Below, one piece after another: positions 1 to 12,299 of a DNA stretch of 64,000 bases. Position numbers and translations under genes: made by a program. The DNA lies in contig CM025855.1 of NCBI GenBank assembly GCA_003952965.2, forward strand, positions 3,381,257 through 3,445,256, read 5' to 3'. This DNA comes from Morella rubra. Its lineage: Eukaryota > Streptophyta > Magnoliopsida > Fagales > Myricaceae. Within the stretch, counting starts at the first letter, position 1; each line of letters begins with the position of its first letter. Under the pieces are notes generated by a model, which did no database searches, was not told the origin of the DNA, and worked only from the letters and a program-made list of their open reading frames with translations.

Positions 1-3000
1 GGAACAAACTCATCCAGTTCCAGTTGACTTTTTTATAGACCATAAAACCCGAGTTTTGGTTATAACTGGCCCTAATACCGGGGGTAAAACCATATGCTTA
101 AAGACCGTCGGATTGGCAGCTATGATGGCTAAATCAGGTTCATGCACTGTCCTTTTTTTGGTAGTTCTTGTTTAACTGCTCTGGAATTGTAGATACAGGG
201 TCTCTACAATTATGTAGACTTATGCAAAGGCATTTCTATGTTTTTTTCCCTATACAACCTGAAGCTCTTGATATTTAGACATTCATTGTAAGCTTGATAT
301 ACTTGAAGGAAATATAACTGTCACGCCCCGAACACTAGCTCAGCAAGGCTAATGACAGCCGCGAGCATTCCCAACAAGGAACACTCCAGCGTACTTACTA
401 AATTCTTGCAGCGGAATATTTCTCATTCAGAGAATTCTTGCAGTGAAAATATCATAATACCTAAATTTTTTTTTTTTTTTTTAAACTTTATATCGCTAGC
501 GATTAACGTGCATACGAAACATTAGAACCTATTTCTAACACTTGCATCTCGATCAATAACTTGAAGTAATTACAACACAGTCTCAAAATACCAATCGGTT
601 AAAAACCTTAAACTTTACTAGGCCGAATAACCCATGACCACCACACAACGGAGGCTCATGTCGGCTCTTATAAAAAAATTATATCTAATCCTTTAATGAA
701 ACAACAAAAAGGGAAGAGGACATTCTCGTCGGTCCCTCTTCTAGATTTCCCCACCTGAAATGTTGTCTGGAATGGTACAATTTAAAACTGTGAGTCGAAA
801 GACTCAGTAAGGGTTTATATGCAATAAATAATGCATGTCTTGCATAAATCATGAATGTACATTGATGCTTGCATATGCATGAGACAATGTACTTGATCTT
901 GAAAAACATTTCTTGCTTGAAAATATTCTTTCTTGAAAACCTTTCTTTTTTGATTTGGCTACTTATCACGCTCCATTTACCCCTGAAGTCAGGGTTGTGC
1001 GTTCCTTTCGGAACTATTCCCTTTTTCCCTTGGGAAACACATCATTTGGTTGAGCTAGCCCTTGTTGTGGCCCCAAGGCCTGATGGCTAGACTCAACCCT
1101 TGGAGGTTCACACCTTCTTGCAAGCATCCTTCGGTGTGATTGCACATACCTCGGGACCTACCCATCCTTCTCTCATTCGTCCTTCGGAGTGGGTGCCCCT
1201 TAGGAATCATCCATCCTTCTCGCATTCGTCCTTCGGAGTGGATGTCCTATCTTATTGGTACGGTACCGACCATCTTATTTAGCCCTTTAACTTGACTTGT
1301 GATAACATACTTATCATTTTTCATTTGCACAAAGAAACTTATGCAAATGCTCATGTCATGTCATGCTTGATAATGCCATGCTTGATAATGAGAAATCATA
1401 ATACTCCTCATGCTTTCATTTGCACAAAACTTTCTTTTTCATTCAAGAAAATCATGCAAATGCTCGTGTCATGCCATGCTTGATATGCTTATTCATAAAT
1501 ACTTTTCATGCTGTGTATCATTCCAGTTTTTCGGAAAAACGTAAGTTTTTCCACTTACCTCCGTCCACTTGAGCGAATGGCAGCACCTTGCCTACAATTG
1601 ATTCATACTAAAGTTATTCATAGGCTTACTAAATGTATAGAGTAGTCACTCAATTATTCACAACTCATCATACAAAATCACCACCCATATTGTTTGACTT
1701 ATCAATGGTGACCCTATAATGCAAATGTTATTCTAAGGATGCCGAAGCCATAAGAATTGGATTCTAAACTGATCCTTACACAAATTTTCATAACATATCA
1801 AAATTCTAAGTAATTTGAAGCTCATTTGCTACTCAAAACCTTCACCCGAAAATACAAGCTGCTGAGGACGTCCAAGCGGGCAGCCCCGACGTCTCCAACT
1901 TAAAAATTCATAACTTCAAAATCATGGCTCCAAATTACATGAAATTTATTCTGAAATATTCAGCTTTCATAGGTCAAGATTGGGGGTAAAATTCACAACA
2001 GCAGGATTTACTATACATTTTCACAAACACTTCTTATTAGGCGAAAATCCTACAACAACGCTGTTGCTGATTCCAGCTCGGCCCTCCATTTTCAAAATAC
2101 TACAACTCATTCATTTTACCTCTAAATCACACGAAATTTATCTTAAAATGTTCCTCTTCCTTAAACTTAAAATTCAAGACCAACCTCGTAAAATTTGGAC
2201 TTAAAATGATCCCTCAAAAGGTATTCGAAATGAGCTAACATTCCGGACGTGCAAGGCTGCTGGCAGCTTGACGTCCGGGCCTTGAACAACGCATATCTCA
2301 CTCAATAGTTATCGGAATCATCCAAGGTATGGCTTAAAATCTTCCTATTTCCTAGGCCTACAATCTAGGATCCTCTTAAGATCAAGGGATAAGCACAAGT
2401 GCATCAGAACACACTCCAAATTCGAGCCTTGAAATCTGCAGAGATTAAATTTCAGCAACAACAATGATCTTCTCAACCTTCCAAACCTCCAACAACCAAA
2501 ACCCTAATCTCTTCATGTCACAACCAACATCCAAGGCTAATTTAACATCTCATAACAGCAACCATTCTCTCACATTCTTCCCACTTTTACAACTCCAATT
2601 CAAAGTTTACAACAAAAATCATGATTCCATCTTCATCAAGCTAAAACTATTGCATTTACCCATTTCTTTTGGACTTTTTATCAAACACCTAGGGTGCATT
2701 ATTGGTCCTCTTGCATATTTTTCAGATCTGAACATATATCTAACACTTAGGGCTTGGTGGTTCTCAACAAGACTAACATGCATAAACCTAATACATCAAA
2801 CCAATAAATTCGGCCATACACACACCAACCGATTTCAGCCCTCTTTTAAGCTTTTTATCAAACACTTAGGGTTCATAAATGGTTTCTCTTGAGTATGATT
2901 TTCCAGATCTGGCCACATTTTCCATGTTTTCATGTACAATCTATACTACCCTTTAAACTTACTAGATCTATACTTTCTATAAAGGAACACACATGAACAC

Positions 3001-4153
3001 AAGGAGAAAACCAAACTATCACAACCAACAACCATTAAAAGAAATATCACAACCAACAACCATTAAAAGAAAGAAGAAGAAAATGGGAAAGAAATGGGGC
3101 TGGTCGGCCAACAAGGGCCGAAATTCCTCACCTCCCTCTCTCTCCTTCTCCTTCTTCTTTCTTCTTCTTCTTCTTCTTCTTTCTTCTCTTCTCTTGTGGG
3201 GTGGGTGCTAGGGCAAGTGTTTTGAAAATGCGGTAGAGGAAGAGAGGGGGTGGTCTTATGCGTGAAATGCAAGGGCTTGGGGAAGGAAATGACAATTCTG
3301 CCCTCCCCCTCCCCTTTTTCTCTTCTCCCACGTGAGCCTCCATTCTCCCTTCATTTCCTTTTTCTTTTATTTCCTTTATTTTCTGCTACTAAATAAACTA
3401 CTCTAACATGCCTTTCTAAGTTTATTTCTAAGTCTCACACATTTTCAAAGTTAAAGCCCTAATTAAATTCTTCCAAATATTGTAACTTAGGGACATATTC
3501 CATTAATTAAAATAATTAGCCTAATTAATCTCAATTACTCAAATTTTAACAATTGCAAATAATATAACATTTAAATCCTAGCTTAAAACTCATAAAAACG
3601 CTAGGGGAAAATTCCACCTAGACATAACTTTAGATTAATTTAACCATACATACATTTCTCAAAAATTAGAGTAATACGTACCTAAGTAGTCATAATTCTT
3701 TTACAATGATAGAAATAAGGTCGGGGTCTCATAATAACAGTGGATCAGATGGCCTCCCTTTTTCAATCTGTTCAGCACTCTCATAAACTTCTATCAAGGG
3801 AAAGCTTCATTAGACTTGTTGCCCTTTGATGAAGTAGACCTGTTTGCGTGTTCCAATTGATTGGACATGATATAAAGCTTCTTAAGAAGGTTCTTTATAC
3901 TATTGTAACCAGGCCATGGTTTTGAATTTTAAAGAAGATAAAATCTGGATTTTCTGACTAATTTCTCTTAAGGGGCATCATAGCCCCATATCTATGGGCC
4001 AAAATCAAATTGAACCCCATAACTTTTAATTTGTTTTTTTACACCCTATAAGTTTTGAAAGACATCAATCCTTGCCTCTACATTCAATTTGGCTGTTAAA
4101 TCAAACGGAAAGTAGTGTGGATTGACCGAAATACCCCTCAAAGAAAAATAAAA

Positions 4154-4189
<36 letters not shown>

Positions 4190-7100
4190 AAAATTTTTAA
4201 TAATACTTTTTAATTTATTTCATTTTTTTAATTTTTAATTTTTTTAGTAATTTAGTTTTAGAGGGGCATTTCGATCATTTTTCGTCCGATTTAACAGTCA
4301 AATTGAACGGAGGGCGAGGATTAATGTCTTTTAAAATTTCTGGGGTGTAAAAAAATAAATTAAAAGTTATGGGATCTAATTTGATTTTTGCCCATAGATA
4401 TGGGGCATACTACGATGTTCGCCCTTCTCTTAATGTTGTGATAGAAACATTTTGTAATCATCAATCCAGCCATGTGGCTCATGAATAATCGAAATAAGTT
4501 CAGTTAATGAGAATTTTTTGAAGAATTGTGGTAAACATTCTACTCAATCATCTGTTTTTCACCAATGCTCTTTCTACCTTGGTGGTATTTCTGCTGTGTC
4601 CTTCCCACCAGATCAGGGGTTCAAGCATTGGTAGAAAGAGAAAAACATAGTCTGTTTTTCTTTTCTCAGTTTAACATTGTATTTTACCACACACTGTCTC
4701 AATCATTGTTTATTGTCTCAGGCCTTCATGTGTTGGCTTCTGAATCCGTAAAAATCCCATGGTTTGATGCTGTTTTTGCCGACATTGGGGATGAACAGTC
4801 CTTGTCCCAGTCGTTGTCTACCTTCTCTGGTCACTTGAAACGAATAAGCGTAAGATAATATTTTCAAACAACATTACTCATCTCATTTAATTAATATTCT
4901 TCATTGCAAAATTACCTCCTAGAGCATTATAAACTGCTTCTAAGTTGCTTAATTATTATATTTTTGTGCCTGATCAGAGTTTGTTACATTGATTGGTGTA
5001 TTTAGTATAGGTAACGATACAAAATTCTTCTGCAAAGTCCTTATGTCAATGGACCTATGATTCCCAGTAACAGTTGAGGGCTTTAGATAATACAGTGGAT
5101 TCTCCATTTAATTACAAGAGCTGTTTAAATCAGGAGACTCTTGGTTGTTAACCTGGTTTGAATTAAATACTTTCCAATGTGATGGGTGATTTTTTGGTTT
5201 GATATTAAACAATATCTACTGTTCCATATGAAAAGGTCACAAGCAATTTATTTATGACATCTGGCAGGATATTCGATCGCAGTCAACAAGTCAGTCCTTG
5301 GTGCTACTAGACGAAGTAAGTGTTAAATTGGCTTGGTCAAAATCTGGAACTTAACTACTAATTAGGATGTAAAGGAAAAAGAAAGAATAACAAGATTCCT
5401 TTTATGCTCATTGTCTATGGATCATATCTCTTTTGTATATGTTAGGTTGGTGCAGGAACAAATCCCCTTGAAGGAGCAGCACTGGGAATGTCATTACTGG
5501 AATTATTTGCTGAAACTGGTGCTTTGTTGACAATAGCTACAACACATCATGGCGAACTCAAAACCTTGAAATACAGGTATTTAGTGTCTTGTAAAGATCC
5601 GTGTAGATCCAAAGATCAAGCTGATGTGTTGATAACGCCAAATCTCAGCTATTTAACATGTCTAGTTTGAAAAAAGAAATTTGTTCTTGTTGAAGTTAAT
5701 TGAAGCTTGTTATGCATTTATGTCATGGTTGGTAATTGGAATCAGCCACAAAGACTACTTTTTGACTGCTGTAAAGATCATGTTCTTGAGATTGTTGCTT
5801 TAACAGTAATGGTGCCTTCGAAAATGCATGCATGGAGTTTGATGAGCTCAACTTGAAACCAACTTTCAAGATTCTCTGGGGAGTACCAGGTTTTCACCAT
5901 CACTTAAGGACCTCTTTCATTCATGCTACCACTTATTCTTTTTCTTCCTCATATTTTTATTTGGTCCTCAGTGTTGAAAGGACAAAGAAAGATGGGAGGA
6001 CTACAATGCTTAATGAACTATTCCATCCCCAAACAATTGCCGAGGTCCAATTGTCAATGTGTTTGCCATTAAATGAGAAAGTGTTATAACAATGTATTTT
6101 GCTACAATTGAAATGGAAGCCCTTATATCTTTATGAATGTCTTATTAGGTCCCACTGAAGCGACCCAAATTATGCTGCACCAGTTTTTACTGCACCCAAG
6201 TGTTATTGCATGCAGCGATAGTGTTTCTGTTCCACACAGTATAGTGGCCTATATTACAAAAAAAATCTGATCTGAATCAGCTAGACAAATCATGTTTCTC
6301 GCTCAATAGTTTGTGAAAGTGTTGAGTGCATGGGATTTGGTTTTTAGACAGGGCTTGCATTGATTGTGACTACTACTAGAAGCATGACGATGAATGGGCA
6401 AATACTAAGTTACCTTAGACATATGGGAATGCTTAATCCTTAACCTGGTGCTAACTTGAGAAGTACCTTGGTAAAATTCCCTGAAGTGATTTTCATCTCT
6501 AGTTATATGAAAAGAGTATCAATATTTGCTTTCATTTCTAAAGCACTGATCTTCCCACCCCCAAAAACAATTGTAGATACTTTGCTGTGTTCTTTAAATC
6601 TGTAAATTGCTTCTTATGCCTAAGAATCTCTTTGGATGTTCATTGGGGTCCAGGGAACAAGTGGTTGTTAAGTTGTTTTCTTTAATCTCTATGTGAGGAC
6701 AAAACTATCAATTGCAACTGAAGGAGGTCGATTTTCATGTAGGGCGTTCAAATGCGATCAATATTGCCGAAAGGTTAGGACTGCCCAGTGTAATTGTAGA
6801 TAATGCTCGTGAGCTATATGGTGCAGCTAGTGCAGAGATAGATGAGGTGATGCACATTAAATTACATGTTCATAGAGGTTTACAGTTTCTATGTTGAACT
6901 GGAGAAACATATACTATTGCTGTTTTTGTTTTTCTTCATTGAATATATACCTAAGAGAAATTCTTGTGAGGACTCTATGGTGGCCATCTCAGCTAAAAAT
7001 TTTCACATTTGTTCTTTATTATTTGGAACGGAAAATGAGCACTAGAATAACCTGTATGCTGTTTCAGCTAAAACTTCTAGCCATATATCACCATTTCAGT

Positions 7101-8658
7101 AATAGACTTTTGGGCCACGTGATTCATCATCATAGTTTAATGCCTTATACAGATATGAAGTTAGACAAAGCAGTATTATATATGGTTGGGATATTTGCAG
7201 TCCCTTGCGATCCTTTCAAGCTTGGATTTACATTCACTTGATAAATTTTAGCTTATTCTTCAATTGCATGACTTAGATGTCATCTTAGAATTTATTCTTG
7301 CATTTAAATGCAGGTCATAACTGACATGGAAAGGTTAAAGCAAGATTTCAAGGAGCAATTAGAGGAATCACAACATCATCTACTGTGAGAATCTGTTTTT
7401 GGCATTAATATTAACTTCTAATGTACTGTTAGTCTCACAGTTACGGATATATTAATGTGGTAAGCACCATACTCTCAGCTTAAAAGGTCATGAAGAAAAC
7501 AATCTCAGGTTACACTTAAACAGACGTTCTATGTAATAAATAATTCTGACTATTAATGCTGTGTCTAAAGTGGGTGTCCCATATATCGAACATACTGGGC
7601 ATCTAGAACCCCAAAACTGGAGCCAAGAAGGAACTATTAATGAGAAACTGTCTTGGTATGGCATGTATTGTATCGTGAAAAAAACCCTCATTCTTACATG
7701 TGAAGGGTGTTGAGATCTCCTTGCTGTACTTCAGCATCATGAGTCCATGACTATCTTGGACTAGTGGAGAGCAAAAATTCTGAAAATAATGTGACAACAA
7801 GCCCTTTCCATATGTCATTCATTGATCCGAATAAATATATTCCAGTCATATACGAACTTGCTTGGTAACAATCAACGCTCATAATTAATATGCATAGCAT
7901 TGTTTTGACAGCAGCAGAAAAAAACCTGTGCTCTGATGGATGCTCTATCTGTTATTTCTGTGTGTTTGTGATTGTAGGCTCTCAAATGATCTTTATGAAA
8001 ACTTATTGAGTGCCAAAAGGAAGATAATGGAACATGGAACTGATCTAAGATTGAGGAAGATGGGTGAAATATCTAAGGCTGCAGCTGTGGCACGTTCTAC
8101 TCTTCACAGGAAAGTGCGACAACTACGTGCATCTACAGTGCAATGTTCAGAGCCAGCTCTACCTGATAAAAGCCGGCATACATTGTCCATTAGTGGCCAC
8201 AATAATACAGCAGAAAGCAGTGAACCTCCTATGGCAGATAAGAGTGCGTCTTTTGTTCAAGACATCAAAAGATCACCTTCAGGTTTTCATCTTGAATTGA
8301 TGAGATCTTCTTCTGCCAAGTCAACTCAACTTGTAGTTGGACGGTGTTTGGCAAACTTACTCTCATACTATATGGAAGTTTTTGGTCCTCAAAAATCATG
8401 CTGTCTTAAACTTGTACTGGTTAAGAAGATCATTGAACTTTTGCTGACTAAATGCCTATGTATGTTGCAGAGAAGTCTCAGCTACCCAAGGTTGGTGATA
8501 TGGTCTATGTTTCTTCTCTTGGGAGGAGTGTGACAGTTTTAAGAGTGGAGCCATCGAAAGATAATATATTAGTTCAAACTGGTAACATGAAGTTGAAGTT
8601 AAAACTCACCGATATTTGTGACATGAGGAACAAGGATTCGTGCAAGCCTTGTGCATAA
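1..8658 (+). CDS. MutS2-type DNA mismatch-repair family ATPase, 3' part of gene (5' end outside window)
   Basis: Nine exons can be joined in frame with GT-AG borders: <1-137, 4722-4849, 5268-5315, 5446-5576, 5807-5889, 6743-6846, 7314-7384, 7978-8282 and 8471-8658 (TAA at 8656), giving about 397 residues. The first exon holds the Walker A motif GPNTGGKT. Exon 2 holds the signature [16 protein letters not shown], exons 3-4 the Walker B run [18 protein letters not shown] and TIATTHH. Exons 5-6 give [19 protein letters not shown], as in MutS family ATPases. Exons 7-8 look like a charged helical linker. The last exon has a KOW/SH3-like strand set ([19 protein letters not shown]). Bacterial MutS2 usually continues into a C-terminal Smr nuclease domain, and none follows here. 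In plants this type is a nuclear-encoded relative of MutS, and its role is poorly known. The family call is firm; the choice between plant paralogues is not. Confidence 0.92.
319..3733. mobile_element. LTR-like, apparently non-coding insertion in the MutS2 intron
   Basis: A 3.4 kb block interrupts the 4.6 kb intron 138-4721. It starts with TGTCACGCCCCGAAC and ends near 3720-3733 with GGTCGGGGTCTCATA, an imperfect inverse of the start. ATAAC at 314-318 and 3734-3738 fits a 5-bp target duplication. Inside are only short open frames with no transposase or polymerase motifs, a diverged tandem repeat around 1160-1240 containing CATTCGTCCTTCGGAGTGG, and a CTT/TTC-rich tract near 3140-3190. The TG start, inverted ends and 5-bp duplication suggest a non-autonomous or solo LTR-type element. 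The 3' end is not a clean CA, so classification is tentative. Confidence 0.5.
3971..4424. mobile_element. MITE with long terminal inverted repeats and 8-bp target duplication
   Basis: The ends are inverted copies of about 65 bp: CCCCATATCTATGGGC near 3983 faces GCCCATAGATATGGGG at 4390-4405, and the flanking CAAATTAAAAGTTATGGG stretches also pair. The centre is a poly-A and A/T tract. A perfect duplication TTCTCTTA flanks it at 3963-3970 and 4425-4432. An 8-bp duplication is typical of hAT-like elements, although a 9-bp Mutator duplication with one mismatch is not excluded. It lies in the same intron as the 3.4 kb insertion. A related half-site, with short lines about pale 'no coding' text, lies at about 41571-41755. 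Confidence 0.8.
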
Positions 8659-10100
8659 GTAATCATTTTCTGCCAGTGCGCATTACCTATATGGCCTGCT
8701 GTCGCCATTCCATGCCAAATTGGCAATGTTGAAAAGACCCTCATTCCAAAGTTCTTATGTTACAATTCAAAATGACGAGAGACTTGTGTCCATTTGCATC
8801 AAGCGTAAGACGAGCCATTGGAAGAACTGTTAGACAGAGGAAAGAAGCATGTGTGAAATTCTCAAACATGCCATTTTGAGAATTCAGTGATTAAATGCAT
8901 AGTGTAAAGACATCCTCTGCAGTCGGAACCCACCTGCCAGTGGAGACTCATTAGCGATTTACTATTATACTCTGAAATCTTGAATATGCTGAAGAAAAAA
9001 GCTGCAAGGAACTCTTTCATTCCCCATCATTTGCTGGTCAGTTGAATGTGGACAATCTGAAGAATGTCTCAGGTAAATGCTACCCCTTTTATCTTATTTG
9101 CCTGTCTTCAGATGATCATTCATTAAATCCTGTTGTAAATGCGAATAATATGTCATGAAGTCTTTATCAACAGGAAGTTTACATTAGCTGGTGAAGATGC
9201 TTTGACTCCCTGACGAATAGATGGAAGCTCTAGAAAATGAGCTTATCTCACATCTTGTAGGCCACATTTGGTGTGTTCGACCATAGATCCTGAACTAGGC
9301 ATTGGGAGTCGGGATGGTAAAGTCCATGTTGTTGCGGTTGCTGCATCATAGGAATGCCCTTGCTGGAAAGATTTCTCACGGAAAAGGAGAGAAAAGAAGG
9401 ATTGTGCTTCTCATACATGATGATTGAGTGGTTTCCTACTGTGTTAGGAATGTTCCATTTCTTGTGCACAACTTAAATGCACCAGCCTTAAAGTTGTTCA
9501 GTCAGAGCTTATCGCAATCTTGTCCCCAGAGAGAGCAAATGGAACTACAGTTTTACCACAACACTGGAAACTGCACCCGTCTTCGATCTGATCACAGCTA
9601 ACCTGAGCATAAGATTTCTCTTTTGATTTTCTAGCATATGCATAAGATTACTCGACCCTTCTCTCAAGTCTATTCAATTTTGATCACACCTTTATGAACT
9701 TAATGTACCCTATAATTTTTTACATTTTTACTTCTTGTAAGGATGTACAATTCCTTGCTGGTAAGATGCATTAGTGAAGGTTCACTGGGCCTGCAGGTAA
9801 AGGGAGGTAAGCTATGAAAATTCTTTTGTCTTAAAGCAAGGGAAGTTCGGGTAGGAGCTAGTCGCTTCTTCTTTTTCCTATATCCCTTGTCTCCCTCTTC
9901 TTGCAGAATGTGCCTGCCTAAGGTCCCTTAAGTGGCATTATCAGCGTGGAAAGAACGTGGTGATCGAATCCAAGGGCAGATTGCATTCTCTGTGTAATCT
10001 AGCATATCTCCACAAAAATTTCCCCCTCTGCTAAAGTACTCAAATCATGCAAGGACTCACTACCACTTTCCAAGCTTAGGTTTCTTGCTCAGAGAGACAC

Positions 10101-10106
<6 letters not shown>

Positions 10107-10136
<30 letters not shown>
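10107..10136. repeat. (GA)n microsatellite
   Basis: About fifteen uninterrupted GA/AG dinucleotides. Confidence 0.9.
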
Positions 10137-10138
<2 letters not shown>

Positions 10139-10461
10139 CAGGTTTCTTTTGACAAACCACACCCATTGAATGCTTAATGATCGTAATTTGAATTGACATC
10201 AGACACAAAGATAGATCTGTTCCATGGGTATTTGTTTGTGTTCCCACCAAGTCACTGAGGACCAAACAGTTTTGGTATGCGTTGAGTGCGATGCAAGTAG
10301 CTAGTGGCGGCTCTCCCATTATATATTTCTGTCATGACTTTGCTTCTTAAAAATTGATGCACTCGAGACTTTTTCACATCTTTCGCGACACTCCCCTCAA
10401 ATGGCCCTTTGGAAGAATATCTGTGAAGATTCTCACTCACTAAAATAGTGGCCCTAGAAAA

Positions 10462-10463
<2 letters not shown>

Positions 10464-10506
<43 letters not shown>
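10464..10506. repeat. (TA)n microsatellite
   Basis: About twenty uninterrupted TA dinucleotides. The Ile-Tyr repeats read across it are an artefact of the repeat. Confidence 0.9.
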
Positions 10507-10509
<3 letters not shown>

Positions 10510-11016
10510 CATCTAATTTCGACTGCTACTACTAAAGAAACTTTCCAAGTGCTTAGTGCTTTTTTGAGTGGTATCATGGTATGTGTACGCATATATCAAA
10601 CAAAATGTTCCTTGTAACCAAGGAATATCCATTAAACAAGTGAGATTCTCGTCTAGAAACCCACAGTGGAGGGACTAGGCATAAATTCTTCGTCGTGTTT
10701 TTTTGTGAAGAATATACGCTTATTTAACAAAGCAAAACAGGATAAAAATGAACATTGTTGCTGAAGAGGCACTAAAACCAAAAGAGCATCCTGAAATGAT
10801 ACGCTTGGCTAAGATAATTTATAGTACAAACTTGCTACAACAATTGGATGTGCAACTCAATTCAACTTCCGTTGAATTGGGATTGCTCTGAGTATCTTCC
10901 TATAGCCCCCTATAACTATTAGAACTTGCTGGAACTACTCTGTTGCCATCATCCTATGCTAAATTGCAGAAAGAAAAAAAAAACACTTAAAAACCCCGTC
11001 ATATCAGTGGCCAATT

Positions 11017-11928
11017 TCAAGCTCCCCTTATACCGATTTCCTCATCCTTTCGGTGGTCATGAGCAGCAGAAACAGAAACATTCCACCCAAGTTCAAGTGT
11101 GACATCCAGGAAATAAAGCATAAGGACCAGGACAGAGCAGGAAAAGAACATGGGGATGGGCCCAAAGATCCACAGAAACAAAGGGAAAGAGAAGTAGAAG
11201 GCACGCAAGCCTAAAGACCAGAAATAGCTTCCCCTGTTCACCGTCCTGGCAACATATTCGGCTGTGATCTCCTGATAGTGTTGATCCGATGACATCTTCT
11301 TGTAGGGGACATTGATGAGCATACTTGCATGGCTGTAGTATCTTATAGATTGCACGTTCAACAGGAAAGCAACCAAGAAGCAAACCAATATGGAGAAGAA
11401 CTTTATTGAAAACCCAAGCTTGCTTCTGTCTCCAAACACAAGAAGCTCCGATTTGTCCCAGCCACCGCTCGTCATCAAAACGGCAATGAGGGAGCTAAGC
11501 ATTATAGCCGTCGAAGCCAATAGGGTCGATGCCATTATATTGTTTCGCAGTGTCTGTACGGCAAGAACACCATTCTTGGACGTTTCCTGCACATAGCCAT
11601 TTCTACATATTTACAGCTATTCACCCTCATGCATGAAATTTACACCCTTTTTCAGAGATTGATTTGAATTTCTGAAATCTTGACATTAATCCTATCAACC
11701 ATGCATGTGACAAAAAGAAAGGCCACAAGAACGATAAACCCAAGGGAAAGGAAACGAACGTCATACCTCCATCATAGCCCGGACCCAAAAGCGGCGATTG
11801 ACGGCGTTGATCCCGATGACGGTCCTGTTGGGGTGCTTCAGAATTCGGTAGAGGAGCCACAGGTGATATGCCAACATTACTATGATGCCGGAAGGAACTA
11901 ATATGTAATCCAGAAGTGTCATCTCCAT
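11017..11928 (-). CDS. DUF599 family multi-pass membrane protein
   Basis: Two exons on the minus strand: 11928-11767 (162 bp) and 11586-11017 (570 bp), joined at GAG|GTATGA and GTGCAG|GAAACG, giving 243 residues. The first ATG of the conserved N-terminus (MEMTLLDYILVPSG) is at 11928. Open frame upstream of it has no ATG. Hydrophobic segments are visible at about residues 8-28, 73-92, 110-132 and 185-218. The conserved run NRTVIGINAVNRRFWVRAMM closes exon 1, and NGVLAVQTLRNNIMASTLLA opens exon 2. The C-terminus keeps the DUF599 pattern LGWNVSVSAAHDHRKDEE. DUF599 proteins are plant membrane proteins of unknown biochemical role. A TATA box lies upstream at 12121-12128. A broken tandem copy lies at 14248-15523. 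The family call is firm; the function is unknown. Confidence 0.93.
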
Positions 11929-12120
11929 TAGTAAAAATCGAAAATTCTTCTTACCCTCCTCCTCCCTGTGTAACAACACTTTGGCCTTTGGGTGTTCTTC
12001 AAGGCTTGAGACTAAAACAGAAAGAAAGAGGCCAAATGTAACACGTAATTGGTTGGTTGTAGAGTGTGTGGACGGTATAAAATTGGGAAAATCACAAGGA
12101 GAAAAACGAGGTAAACTGGG

Positions 12121-12128
12121 TTTTTATA
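12121..12128 (-). promoter_or_regulatory. TATA box of the DUF599 gene
   Basis: TATAAAAA on the minus strand, about 195 bp upstream of the ATG at 11928. The duplicated promoter near 15970 keeps the surrounding bases but not the TATA core. Confidence 0.6.
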
Positions 12129-12299
12129 GACGACACACATGGCTTTGCGCTTTTGCGTATGCGTATGACGTAAAACGGGGATAGTGCAGGGAAGAGGGAA
12201 GGGTTTAAATGGGTTCCACGTATGGGCGGGCGGGCTGAGAATCTGGGATCCAACCATTGAGCCCCGTCCAACCCACTATCGCCCACCTAACTCCAAGTG

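Larger units (their letters stand above)
8659..11016. other. Intergenic region between convergent MutS2 and DUF599 genes
   Basis: No supported coding sequence was found on either strand. It should hold the 3' UTRs of the two convergent genes. It contains a GA dinucleotide tract near 10107-10136 and a TA tract near 10464-10506. Confidence 0.6.

Noticed and set aside
2464-3211. Open frames of 70-140 codons in the MutS2 intron
   Set aside because: They are low-complexity or unrelated to any family and lie inside the 319-3733 insertion.
10252-10512. Minus-strand open frame with Ile-Tyr repeats
   Set aside because: It is the translation of the (TA)n microsatellite at 10464-10506 with no protein-like flank.
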